DNA of 64,000 nucleotides from Microbotryum silenes-acaulis (GCA_003665825.1 QPFY01000019.1:372001-436000); one strand, 5' to 3'. Shown: positions 50,709-62,072, numbered from the stretch's first letter. Program-made: numbers and translations. Notes: generated from the letters alone by a model not told the origin.

Positions 50709-53700
50709 CTACATAATTCCCATCCCTATGGCCGCCCTATGCTTCTCTAGTGCCGGTCTCGGCAACGCCTTCGTAAACATGTCGGCGAGCATCTCGGCGG
50801 TTGGAAGATAGTTAACGACGATGTCACCTTCTCGTACCCGTTCTCGAACGAAATGCTCGGTCAGGCGTAGGTGCTTAGTTCGATCGTGGAACACCGGATT
50901 CTTTGTGAGAGCTATCGCGCCTTGATTGTCGCCTTTCAGCTCGATCGGGCCACAAATCGTGACCCCCAATTCCGCGAGCAAATTCCGCAAGAACTGACAC
51001 TCTCGAGACGCATGAGTAAGGCCGATGTATTCCGCTTCCGTTGATGACGTCGCCACTCGGCTCTGGATCCGAGAACTCCAAGAAATTGGCCCGTCAGCCA
51101 GCTTGAAGACATGCCCCATCGTAGATCGGGACGTGTTGATGCAGGAACCCCACGTATCCAACCAACGAATCACGTTTCGTCTTGTAGACAATGCCGAGTT
51201 CGAGAGTTCCCTTGATGTAGCGTAGAATCTTCACAACTGCCGCCCAATGGTCACTGCCCGCCTTGTTCGTGAATCTTGCCAAATACGACACCGGGTATGC
51301 AAGATCGGGCCGAGTTGCAACGACGGCGTACATCAATGATCCAATGGCCGATCTGTACTGTGTCTGTAACGAGGGATCCGGAGTGTCGCAGGGTTTGAGC
51401 TGAAGACCCGGTTGCATTGGTAATACACTTTTGTTAGCATCCGCCATGCCGAACCTTGCAAGTACATCAAGCAAATACTGTCGTTGCGACAACGCAATCC
51501 CATCCGCTTGACGAATGAGCTGGACGCCAAGGATGTACTCTGCATTGCCGAGACGTTTGACTCCGTACAATCGATCCAATTCGTCGAGCACGCGATCAAT
51601 TTCGGATAAGTCGGGACCGACAAACAGCAAGTCGTCGACGTAAACCGCGATGTAATAATCGTCTTTGCCAAGTGTCCGACGATAGACACACTCTTCGCTC
51701 CGAAGACGATTGTAACCAAGCTTGACGAGGGTCTTATGGATCGTCTCGTTCCATACCCGGCCGGCCTGCTTGAGACCGTAAATCGAGCGTTGCAACTTGA
51801 GACAGACATCGTCGGGAAGTCGGACTCCCTCCGGTACGCGCATGTACAATTCCTCTTCAAGTTCGCCATGCAAATAGGCTTTGTCAATGTCCGCTTGGAT
51901 GATATGGTAACCCCGGGCGACCGCCAACGCGATGAGAGTACGAATTGAGACAAACTTCGCTGTCGGTGCGAACGTCTCTTTGAAGTCAATTCCCGGCCGT
52001 TGCGTGAAGCCTCGTGCAACAAGTCGAGCTTTGTACGAAGTCGGCCGACCATCCTTGTCCCGTTTCGTTCGGAAAACGAATTTGGACCCGAGAACCTTGG
52101 CGCCGGCGGGAAGCTCGTCTCGTTTCATAATCGTAAGGACTGAGCAATCGTCACGCAATGACTCGAACTCATCGATTGTACCTTGCGCCCATTCGTGAGA
52201 CTTGTGGTGTGCCATGGCTGCCTTCCAAGTCGTGGGATCACTAGTCGGCAAAACAAACGGACCGTCTTCCTCGTCGGAATCGGCGACGGCTACGAAGGCC
52301 TCCGGTTCGAAACGCTCAGGTGCCCTACGATCCCGCTTTCCGACCGGTGCTGCCCAAGCAGGTCCAGGGGCGTCAAAACGCAACTCCTTTGGTACATCTT
52401 CCACAATTGGTGCGTGTTGCTCGGCGGGGTCAACGTCGTCAACCGGGTTTTCCTCCCGGGCTTCTACCTCGACCTCCGGGGCCTGGTTCGCAGCGATCGG
52501 CTGTTGCGCAGCTTCATGTCGATCCGTCGCAACTGGTCGAGGTACGACTACTTCGATCGCCTCAGTCCTCGGTGCTGGCGCGCCTTCACGGGCCGGGAAC
52601 TTGTCCTCGAAGAACGTCACGCTTCGCGATAACGTTAACCGCCCCCTCACCGGGTCCCATAGTCGGTAGGCTTTGGATTCTAGGTCGTATCCGAGGAAGA
52701 TCATCGGAAGGCCCCGTGGCTGGAGTTTCTTACGTTGTTCGGTATTCGCCGTGTGCCAAGCTCGACATCCGAAGACCCGCAAGTGATGAACGTGCGCAGG
52801 TTTCCCGGTCCATTCCCGAAATGGCACCTTGCCACCAAGAGCAGAATGTGGGGAACGATTCTTCACATACACGTATGTAGCCACGGCTTCGGCCCAAAAC
52901 ACCGTGGGCAGACCGGATTCATACAGCATCGTTCGAGCTGCTTCCGAAATCGAGCGGTTGGCCCTTTCGGCGACACCGTTTTGCTCGGGCGTGCTGGGGA
53001 TCGTGAGTTGTCGCGACAAACCCGTGTCGTCCAACCATCGCTTGAACTCCGTCGAAAGAAACTCGCCACCGCGGTCCGAACGGACAACTTTCAAAGTGTG
53101 CCCTGACGACAGCTCGACCCGTAGTTTCCACGTTTTGAACCTTTCAAAGGAGTCCGACTTCCGCGGCATCGTCAACACCCACATGTACCGCGTACAATCG
53201 TCAACGATAACTAGCGCGTAGCAATGATTTGCAAGTGACAGCTCGCCGTCGAAGGACAAGAGATCGATGTGGACGAGATCGAGGGGTTTTTCGGCTAGCG
53301 ATTCGGAGTTTGGGAACGGCTTGTGCGTAGCTTTGCCGGCCAGACATGATTCGCATTTCAAGTCACTGCGAGACTTCATGTTCAAACCTATCACAGCGTC
53401 AGACTTGGACAGCTGGTGAAGGGAACGGCAGTGTAGATGAGCGAAACGTCCGTGCCAGATGTGGAGAGGCACTGCCGTCAGAGCTGTGGCTGACGCACAT
53501 TCATGGGGTGAACTCCGAGCTTGAACCAACTTGAGGTCCAGACGGTACAACCCCGAATTGAGCTTCTGTCCCGTGAGTAGGATGTCGTCATTTCCGGCCA
53601 CCGTGAATCGCCCGTTTTGAATGGTGATCTTGCGACTATCACGATCGGCTCGATGCCCGGCGAAGAGATTGGCGGGGGCGCTAGGGACGAAGATGCTGTT

Positions 53701-54768
53701 GACCAAGTTGTACCTCTTGCCGTGCTTGTCTTCGACGCAGGCCGTGCCTACTCCCATAATGGTCTTTCCGTCACCATTGATGCCCTTTAACGAAGACGGA
53801 GCTGTCGCCTTCAGGTCGGCGAACGCGGCAGGATTATTGATGACGTGATGAGTCGCTGCCGTGTCGTAGAGGATCATTTCTCGAGAGTGTCCTTTTGGTA
53901 ATTGCGTGAAAAACGCGCCAACGGAATCGGTCCCCAGAATGTCTTCAACCGAAGGGAGCGCCAAATTTGCCATCGGTTCCTCGCCTTTGGTCGTCTTGCG
54001 TCGTGGAAACTTTATCTTCTTCGGCTTGGAACAGTTTTTGAAGTGGGTGTCTTCACCGCAGTTCCAGCAGGGGCCGGGTGGCTTCGGTTGGGCACCAGTC
54101 GTGGCCAACAACGCCGTCGCAGCGTTCCCAGTATCTTGACTCAAGTTTGCTGGAGCTCGACCTGCTGCGATCACTGTGTCGACAGTTGGTATCGCATCGA
54201 CGTCTTTGGAGTCGAACTGATCCAGATACGACGGTCGTCGAGCGCCCACAATCGCAATGAGGTGGCATGCAACCACTTGGTCGAAGGTCAACTTGTGAGC
54301 CCGTAGGTCAGTTGTGAGGCGAGTGATGGATCCGGCCCAAGGAAGATAATCGTCTTCCTGTGCTGGTGGCGGTCCGACCGAGAATAACTTTCCAATTTGC
54401 GTGATAACGCCGCGAAGGGAAGACCGACCCAGGTGCTTTCGAAGGTATTCCACCGTCTGCTCCGGCCTCAGGTCGTAGCAGCTGACCAGGAGATGCGCCA
54501 CACTTTCTGAACAGGTTTGATGCATTGCCCTGTGCACCGCATCATGAGCTCGATCGAGTTCATCGTCGTCCTTGCATTTGGCGGATGGGTACTGCTTGGG
54601 AAAGGAGAGCTGCCACTGACGCCTGTCGACGGTGAAGCGAACGTGATCGAGCCATACGTCGATGTTGTTGTTCTTCAAAATCGCAAATGCCGGGAAACGC
54701 GAAGTTTGCGAGTGTGTTGGAGGGTCTGCGTCGACGGACTTGTCGATGGTTGACTGTTCGCCAGTCAT
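50709..54768 (-). pseudogene. copia Gag-Pol polyprotein, interrupted in RNase H
   Basis: ATG at 54768; one frame runs 1,224 codons to 51094. The Gag part ends with a zinc knuckle CWNCGEDTHFKNC (about 54060) that has three rather than four residues before the last Cys. Protease active site is LYDTAATHH. Integrase has the H-H-C-C finger (HGRFAHLH ... CESC) and D-D-E core (HIDLLSFDG, VIVDDCTRYMW, PEQNGVAERANR). Reverse transcriptase has AYLHGELEEELYM and YVDDLL (about 51630). At about 51153 the frame is lost; homology resumes in another frame as WGSCINTSRST and continues through SSTEAEYIGL to the stop at 50709. The break removes the first acidic residues of the RNase H site, so this copy should be non-autonomous. 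Confidence 0.9.
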
Positions 54769-54822
54769 GGTGGAGCGTTCGGGTGAACCGTTGCGACGTG
54801 GCAGCAGCTGTGCGAAGTCGTT

Positions 54823-54834
54823 GGGCTTATAACC
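54823..54834 (-). other. Primer-binding site, half-tRNA type
   Basis: Immediately after the 5' LTR the coding strand reads GGTTATAAGCCC. This matches the anticodon stem-loop complement used by Drosophila copia (initiator Met tRNA) except at the wobble base; as written it pairs best with a CTTATAA loop, i.e. tRNA-Ile(UAU). Confidence 0.5.
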
Positions 54835-54969
54835 TCTAGAATCTCGGCGTCTGATTCGAGGTGGTTCAATACGTTAGAACGCTCGAATCAGAAGGAAGCT
54901 AAGAGAAAGCCCGCGCGCGCTCGCGCTCATGTAGCCTACAGAGTGTACTCCTCACGTGTCAACTCGACA
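54835..54969 (-). repeat. 5' LTR of the copia element (135 bp)
   Basis: Identical to the 3' LTR; followed on the coding strand by the primer-binding site. Confidence 0.93.
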
Positions 54970-54974
54970 CTTTA

Positions 54975-55665
54975 GGCCATGGGTAAGTGGCCACTGAGGC
55001 AGTGCACGGCCCACGTCCGAGTCATCGGCCAAGGGCCCAAGTCACGAGGAACACCACAGTCTCCGCCGCAATGGCTTGGTTCTGGTGCTGAATGCGCACA
55101 GAGGAGACTCCGCAGTGCATCGGAAATCCAAGACGGTAGGCAGCTGAGGTGTCACGCCCCGTTTAGGAGGTCAAGTCCTGCGCCTCTGCTTCCCTGCATC
55201 TGAGAAGAGTTCGTCGACTTCTATTCGAGCTCGGCGTGAGCCCGGATCCGATGCGCTCTGGCGAGTTATTCCGAGTGACGTTTGCTGTCGGCGATTAGAG
55301 ATCCGTATTCACTGCTGACAATGTGATCGGCGAGACAAGACTCGGATCCGCGGTTGGCGCGCGCCTCGCAGTCTAAACGTCAATGGCGGAGTCCGGACCC
55401 CGGCCCCCGGCACGTTGCGATCTGCAAAACTCGATCCACTCGGCACGACGGCGAAGGCAGCGGGGTTCAGGGTGAGACTTACAAAGGGTTTATGCTTCGA
55501 CATGGCAAGAGCTTAGGCCGCGGCGCAGGACTCGGGACTCGGGAGCCAGAACCGTAGTCCCGTTGAAGTCGGGATTGTAAAATTGACTAACCTCGTCAAG
55601 TTGGCCTTCAATTCTCTCTTCTCCTTTCCGTTCCTCTTCCTCCCTCGTTAAACTTCCGGCAAAGA
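54975..55665. other. Intergenic stretch between copia and the aspartic protease
   Basis: No gene, repeat or RNA supportable. The final about 70 bp (TTCTCTCTTCTCCTTTCC) are pyrimidine-rich and look like the protease gene's core promoter or leader. Confidence 0.4.
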
Positions 55666-58600
55666 ATGGTTTTTGGCTCGGTCTCGGTAGTTGGTTCTGT
55701 GTTGAGCCTCGCCCAGCTAGCGGCGACGCTCTCGGTCTCAAAGAACAACTTCGGCAACTCGAGCACGGAGCAACCGGGGCCGATCGCGGCACCGAAGTAC
55801 AACATCGCTTTCCGCGGCGTTACGGACAAGAATGGCTTCATCGTCCCTGAAAAGTTGATGGTAAGTCACCAAGTATTTTCATGCCTCTAGGCTTCACCGT
55901 CCGCGACTTTTTTCGTGGGCCTTGAATACTCGGAAACATCATCGTCGTGTTAGTAGCTAGCTGTCTCGTCGGCGGTTGATCGATCTCGCACGCACGCGTC
56001 TCGACGTGACTTGGCTGCCGGCGTCGGCTTAGCTTCGGGAAGCTTCCGGTGGTCTCGACTTCAAGTTTGCTCTCCGCTGGTCTCAGTTCAGTGAACACAC
56101 TTGATTGTGAGAGCTGACCCCGCCGCGCACTCGCATCACCATCTCGACGATGATGATCAACAACAGGAGGATTTGGATCGGCTCAACAAGAGGTTCAACC
56201 ACACGATCGTCGACATTGAGGCACTCCACCCTCTCGCCGCTTCGACGGCAGCCCCTATTCCTGATGGCCCGCACCGCTTTGTCAGGCGTGCACCGGCCGT
56301 GACGACGACGTCGGCCACACCTCTGCCAACGTCCAAGGGCAAGAAGTGGTGAGTGGGGTGCCGTGCATGGTGGCTCAATTGGATGCGAAAGTTCTTGCTG
56401 ACAGACTGACCACTTTCTTCACCTCCGCGCTTGCGTTTGGCTTTCGGCCGTAGCTCGCCCGGCTTCTTGAACCAGACTGCGTGCGTCAAAGTCTGCCCCG
56501 ACAAGTTGCTCGCCGATACAAAAGCAGCAAACTGCGTCCCATGCCCTGCCCAGGCGACGTGCAAGCAAGGCCTCGTCACCACCTGCCAGTTCGTCGTCTA
56601 CTCCACTGCTCTCATCCCTCTTTCAGCTACCGAACATGACGTACTGACTCGGCATAGAACCTACTGCTGTGTTGTGAACCAACAGGAGTGGGTGGTTGAT
56701 CAACCCGACTAAGACCGCTTGCATCGCGTGCCCGATCCACGCAGTCTGTCGGAACGGCGTCGTCTCGAGCTGCGAGTGAGTTCTACGAGTGGCGTACTGC
56801 GGAGTTTTGGTACCTTTCATCCCCGACTCTCTCTCTGACACCTGTGCATATTTCCGTGTAGCACCGGCCTCCTGATCAATGCCCAACAAACGGCATGTGG
56901 CGCTTGCCCTCGCCGAACGATCTGCACAGGCGGCAAGATCACGTCTTGCCAGTTGAGTTCATCTGTGCATGTGCTCCGTTGCCGCCTTGTGCCCACGAGC
57001 TGACACTCGCTGCATCTTCTTACATTCTTGATATCGTACAGAGCAGGACTCTTGCTTGATGCTGCCAAAGCCTGTGTCGCCTGCCCCGCTAACGGTGTCT
57101 GCTCCAACGGTGCTCTCGCGTCGTGCAGGTCAGTTTTTGCTCGTGTGTTCTGCCACGGTCCACGACCGTTTCAACTGACGGCACTCTGCAACCATCTCCT
57201 TCAACTCCCACCTCTGCTCAGCGCGGGCTTTGTCTTGAATGGTGCCAAGACGGGTTGCAAAGCCGTCCCGGTCGTCACAACCAAATCTACGACTTCGTCA
57301 ACCACATCGTCAGCCACTCGCACTTCGACCGCGTCGTCAGCCACCACCTCGGCCGCTGTACCCACGTCAAAGTCGACCACATCTTCCACAATCTCTGCCA
57401 CAGTTCGGACTTCGTCGTCCTCAGCTACTAAGTTGACATCGAGTTCGACAACACCGTCCTCGACCACCTCACCCGCGGTGACGACTCCCTCTACGACGCC
57501 GAGCACCACTTCGGCCTCTTCAACGACCAAGAGCTCGTCTACCCCCTCGACTACTTCCTCAACGACCAGCTCGTCGATCTCGCCCTCGATCACGACATCA
57601 TCTCGTACGACGTCATCCAGCTCCACCGCGGCCACCACGTCCAGCAGCTCCAGTTCGACCCCATCGGCTTCTCCTAGCGCCGGCTCGTGCCCCAAGAACA
57701 CCTGGTCGTACTACGTCGACTGGTACCTTAAAGGCGGCTCTTACCATGGTCCCGGCTACGTGAACGCCAAATGTGTCGAGATCGCAGCGGGCAGTCAAGG
57801 GTCTTCTGATCCAGTCAACGCCGTCTCCTACACCGATGGCTACTGTGTTGTGCGACAAAGCAGCTCCCTCGGTCCGTCCGACTTGGGATCAGGTAACCCC
57901 GGCTGGGAGTCGTTCGTGGTAGGGTGCTGCCCGGACAACGGCCTAAAGGGAGCGCCCACGAAGGCGACCAAGGTTTGCCGCAACATCCTTGTGACAAGCT
58001 CATCCATCTCTGAGGCGGACGGGTCGACCTTCCTTGGGCGTGCCTACAAGGCGCCTAGCACTCCCCCCGTCGCCGGAACTGCCTCTATTCCTCTTCAGTA
58101 CCCGGATCACACCACGAGCTTGACCACTGGCGGCTTCATGTTCCTTTCGAAGGCGTCGGCCGGCACCCCACCTCAGGAGTTCACAATTCTGTGGGATACC
58201 GGATCGCCACTCTTCTGGGTCGACGGGACGACCTGCGTTGATGGCACGTGCAATGGTAAGCGGAAATACGACAACACGTCTTCGTCGACGTACGAGGACA
58301 TCGGTGGAACTGCCAGTAGGATCACGTACGGCGATGGGACCTGGGCTTCGGTGACTCCTTTCCGCGACACGGTCACCGTCGGTGGCGTGAGTGCCACTGA
58401 TTTTTACATGGCTCAAGCAGATGTGAGTTTCGAGTAGGGCCGATTGCCCTTTTCATTCAAGTCATAATTGCGCGAGTTCAGCCTTACTCATGCCCTGGCC
58501 TGTGGCGGTCACGTGCAGACCCAATCGCCCGGATGGAGCCGAGGCGCAACCGACGGACTGTTTGGAATGTCTTTCAATGGTCCGAACTCGGGGCACAAGT

Positions 58601-59410
58601 ATGAGGCAACGGTGATCCAACAGGTCCGTTTCGTGCGACGCCCAGTCCCGTCTCTTTTTTCTCGATAGCCGAGCTGATACTGTCCCGCTTGCCTGCTGCG
58701 CTTGTTTTTGGACACCCCAAACAGCTCAAGGCTCAAGGTGTCGTCAACGCGGGACAGTTCTCGATGAAGTATGCGTACGATTCAAGCGCCGAGCTGCTCT
58801 TGGGTGGTCTCAATCCTGACCTCTACGTGGCTGGTACGACCGAATGGACGAGTGTGGTATGTCTAGTCGATTGTCGATCGAGGCCCGGTCTTGTATGCGC
58901 TCGTATCCCCTTGGGCTTATGTTTCTCTTTGTTGCGTCGTTCTTACTCCTACGCATCCGATAGACCAACAAGCGCAGCCTCTTCTGGGGAGTCCAAACGA
59001 CGATGCAAGTCAATGGCGTCACCATCGGCGGCAACAACGCTGACGCCATCGTCGACAGTGGTACCGTTTATATGGTCATGGTTGACGCCGTGGCCGCTGC
59101 GGCCTTCGCTTCGATCCCCGGCTGGGGTTACTACCAGAACAGCACGGCGTCCAAGATGTACACCTATCCTTGTGCAACCCCTCCCGTGTTCACTTTCTCG
59201 TTCCCGGGCGGATCGACGGCGTGGACCATCTCCGAGGACACCCTCAACTTGGGCCAAGTCGACGACACGAACTGTTTGGCCAGCGTGATGGGTGGCGCCG
59301 ATGCAGCGGCCGGAGGTGCGGGCCACATCTTGGGCGACGCTTTTATGCAGAACGTTTACACGACCTTCGATTCCGACAATGCGCGTGTTGGCTTTTCCCA
59401 GTTGAGCTAG
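55666..59410 (+). CDS. Secreted pepsin-type aspartic protease with N-terminal cysteine-rich repeats
   Basis: Predicted extracellular endopeptidase. MVFGSVSVVGSVLSLAQLAA at 55666 is a plausible signal peptide. After a His/Asp-rich segment come five cysteine modules, each on its own exon bounded by phase-2 introns (56452-57250): CSPGFLNQTACVKVC, SGWLINPTKTACIACP, TGLLINAQQTACGACP, AGLLLDAAKACVACP and AGFVLNGAKTGC. A long Ser/Thr stalk (about 57285-57680), probably O-glycosylated, leads to another Cys-containing block (CPKNTWSYYVDWYLKGG ... CCPDNGL). The peptidase A1 domain has both catalytic motifs, ILWDTGSPLFW (about 58190) and AIVDSGTVYM (about 59050), and ends RVGFSQLS at 59410. No GPI signal is seen. 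The exon 1-2 splice (55860-56110) is uncertain. Confidence 0.85.
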
Positions 59411-59597
59411 ATACAGGCTAGAGTGTGTCAAGAGTGGCCCGGGGCGCGGTCCAGTGTTCTTTCGTACTTTCTTATGCTGCGCCGAGGGGCTTGGAGTCGT
59501 TTTGTCATTTGGGGCTTTATTCAGTGTGTAGCTCTCTGATATTTGTCTAGAGTTACGATACAAGAGGTTAGGGTGGGTGTGAATACAGGGTGGATTT

Positions 59598-60017
59598 CTA
59601 GAGCGCCAAAACGCCTTTGGTCGAGGGGATGTCGTCGGAGCCATCGGTTTGAATTGCTTCTCGGATCGCCAAGGCTAAGCTTTGAAGGCGGATTCAGCTC
59701 TGTGCTTGTTTAGATTGAGGTGTCTGTCAGCATGCTGCCCATGTGTTTTGCGCAGAGACAGTGGTTATGGAAAGGTGGAGGCGAGCCAACGTCGGGAGGA
59801 ACTAGCCTTGCACCTGTCCTGTCGAACTCAACTTGTGGTGATCGTTCTCGCCTCTGATTACATCCACGTGAAGCGTCACCCCTGCACTTTGGGCAAACGA
59901 CTGGAAGACGTGCGGAATCATCTCGCACGACAGGTCCCCGATCTTTTTCCGCTTGAGTTGAAGGTCGCCGCAGAAGTAAGGCCGCGACGAGATGTCGAGC
60001 ACGGCTCGAGAGAGGGC
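59598..60017 (-). pseudogene. HIS3: HIS3 relic: C-terminal half of imidazoleglycerol-phosphate dehydratase
   Basis: The exon from 60017 reads [40 protein letters not shown] and ENDHHK, unmistakable for IGPD, the sixth step of histidine synthesis. After an intron (acceptor about 59700) it continues AESAFKA, but one base is missing at about 59678 so that TAG follows. The correct sequence resumes one frame over as LALAIREAIQTDGSDDIPST and KGVLAL at 59598. I find no N-terminal half (no DDHHTAED-type motif) upstream to 60650. Truncation plus frameshift indicate a dead fragment; the working copy should lie elsewhere. A sequencing error could explain the frameshift but not the missing half. Confidence 0.75.
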
Positions 60018-60299
60018 CTGTCGGTCGGCAAAGTTAGAGAGACGATATCAAAGCCGATCTCGATCAGGTCCACGCGGCTCGTGCCCGTGTACGACTGCGC
60101 AAGAGCATGAATAAACGATCCTTTCTGTGAGCTGGGTTACAGGGGGCTAGGAGGGGAGCAGCATGGTAGAGCGCGTGACACACCATCATAGACCAGTGCG
60201 CGTTCGACAAGCTGGCATTGATTATGAACCCGCGATCTTGAACTACGGTGATCGATTTCGACGGGAGGCGCGAGCTGGAGAGCGGCGAGATCATAGGAC

Positions 60300-60441
60300 T
60301 TCAATTCGTCGATACAGGAGGGGACGAGAAAATGCGAGTCACAGGCGTCAACGGGTCGGATAAAAGATCGGATTGCAACTCCCGACCCGTTGACGCCTTT
60401 AACTCGCATTTTCTCGTCCCCTCCTGTATCGACGAATTGAA
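60300..60441. repeat. 60-bp perfect-type inverted repeat with 22-nt loop
   Basis: Arms 60300-60359 and 60382-60441 match at 58 of 60 positions. Transcribed, it would form a long hairpin. It lies just upstream of the HIS3 relic and has no terminal motif in common with elements I and II. Confidence 0.85.
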
Positions 60442-60646
60442 CTCCACGGAGACGGACGGGGTGAGGATCCTTGGCTTGAGCTAGCGGTAGTTGGCCTGCC
60501 AGTAGCCCCAAAGAACGAGCACCGGTGTCGTCGGCCGACGTCTTCTGAGCTTTTTGGACCCGCGCGGAGGGATCATAGTCACAGTCCGAGTCCGGCTCGG
60601 AGCGAGGTCGAGGCCGATTCGGAGGTTGGGACCGGGCACCGAGCAG
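60442..60646. other. Unassigned stretch right of the foldback
   Basis: No feature supportable. Confidence 0.3.
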
Positions 60647-61790
60647 TTAATCGACGACGGCTTCGTCCGGCTTGAGGACTTCGTTCACGGCTGTGAAAGC
60701 CAGGGCGATGAAGGACACGATGAGTGACCGTCGTGGAAGATCGGTGCCAAGTGTTTCGGCAGCTTCTGGGCTCAAGGTAGTCGGAGAGGGCTCGACCCAT
60801 CGGGCCAGCTCTTGTAGAATCAAGCTGCAACTTGCCTTGGGGGAAGTTGCCGGCAAGTAAGCCGTCGCAGCCGACATTGAGGCCGACGAGGCTGAGGTTG
60901 ACGCTACGGGATCCCTTGCCGTTGCAGCATGCGTTGACTGGTGCTGGACTGTGGGTGAGCGACGAATGGCCAAATTAAGGCCGCATGATCGCATGCATCA
61001 GTGGGGCCCGGAAGGTTTCGACAGGTGTTGGTGAGTTCAAAGATGCGGCGTACCCGAATTCACCGATTTGGAAGAACGGAATCGACACCAACAAAAAGAA
61101 TCGACTATCGCTGGAGACGCATTGAATGATGGCCTTCACGGGCATGTGAAATGACAAATGAGTAAACACAGAGCGCCAATATTCGAAGCCGGATCGCGAA
61201 AGGGTATGTCCAAGCCTGCAAGATGCATGCCTCACCTTGGTCGCCACAGCATCTGCACCCTCCGACGTTTCTTCCTTTAAATCCTGAAGCGGCATAGGGG
61301 CCCTGTGGTTGAGTATGGGAAAATGCGAGAGGGCGCCCTCCTGGCGTACCTTGGCCAAGCTATGATGTACGTCGTCCCGCTTGTATTCGATCGAGATACC
61401 TAAAACGATGTTGCCAGCCCCACGTTGAACGTGGAGGACAGCATCGCCCTGCGTGCGGAGAGCACTTTCAGGGTTGACCAACCGAACCGAGTACCGGGGT
61501 CTCGTCGCGGGGTAAATGTGGAAGCGGAAGAAGTTCCGACGGTCTCGGTGATCGCCGCATGATGATTGAGCAACGCCGCCGTTGCAGATCGTAGACCGCC
61601 AAAGAAGAGGTCTTCGAACGAAAGTCTGACGTCGTCCTTGCTCTTCCGAGCCATCTCGCTGCAAGGAGCATTGCTGATGGCGTCCAGATTCTCGGGGAAC
61701 AGCTCCAGCAATGATGGGGGTTGCTCAAGTACGTCGAAGAAAGAGCTGAGAACCCTGAAGCCAGGTGACGCGGGTGTGCCCCATTTCAAT
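60647..61790 (-). CDS. Hypothetical gene or gene remnant of unknown family
   Basis: I do not recognise it. Coding-like blocks on the minus strand, in order: VLEQPPSLLELFPENLDAIS (from about 61745), KDDVRLSFEDLFFGGLRSAT, then in another frame RYSVRLVNPESALRTQGDAV, GISIEYKRDDVHHSLAKVRQ and LKEETSEGADAVATK ending at a GTGAGG donor (about 61235). AIIQCVSSDSRFFLLVSIPF (about 61140) and ARWVEPSPTTLSPEAAETLG lead to VLKPDEAVVD and a stop at 60647. Introns can explain some frame changes but no complete model with a start is visible. It could be a functional multi-exon gene with start near 61800, or a decaying copy of a lineage-specific family. Confidence 0.35.
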
Positions 61791-62072
61791 CCTCCCAGCC
61801 GTGCGACGCAATCGTAGGCGGTCGTCCCAGCATCGGCTTAACGCGCGAAGCAGTTGAGTGACACGCTCTACCTTGATCCGGTGGCGGGAGTCTGGAGAAA
61901 CCAGCTGGATGGAGCACAAGTAGCGAGGATTCGGGTGAGCGTTGGTGGCCGAGAGTCGGTGGAAACCATTGGCGTCGCTTCGTTGGAGGAAGCCATACAG
62001 AGCGAGACGCTGGAGGTAGAATTACACTAGTCGTTGTGGCTTCGGAAACACGCGACTTTGGGCTACTTTGGG
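61791..62072. other. Unassigned stretch left of element II
   Basis: No feature supportable apart from the left copy of the element II target duplication (ACTTTGGG, 62065-62072). Confidence 0.35.

Larger units (their letters stand above)
50550..54974 (-). mobile_element. Ty1/copia LTR retrotransposon with target duplication CTTTA
   Basis: The element spans 50555-54969 (4,415 bp), coding on the minus strand. Identical 135-bp LTRs (50555-50689 and 54835-54969) start TGTCG and end TCTAGA on the coding strand. The 5-bp sequence CTTTA flanks both outer ends (50550-50554, 54970-54974), a perfect target duplication. Gene order gag-protease-integrase-RT-RNase H defines Ty1/copia. Identical LTRs mean a recent insertion. 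The copy has a frame break in RNase H (about 51153). Confidence 0.93.

Noticed and set aside
60064..60511. Possible RNase P subunit-like sequence on the minus strand (RLPSKSITVVQDRGF)
   Set aside because: Faint resemblance only; the frame crosses the foldback and lacks other family motifs.
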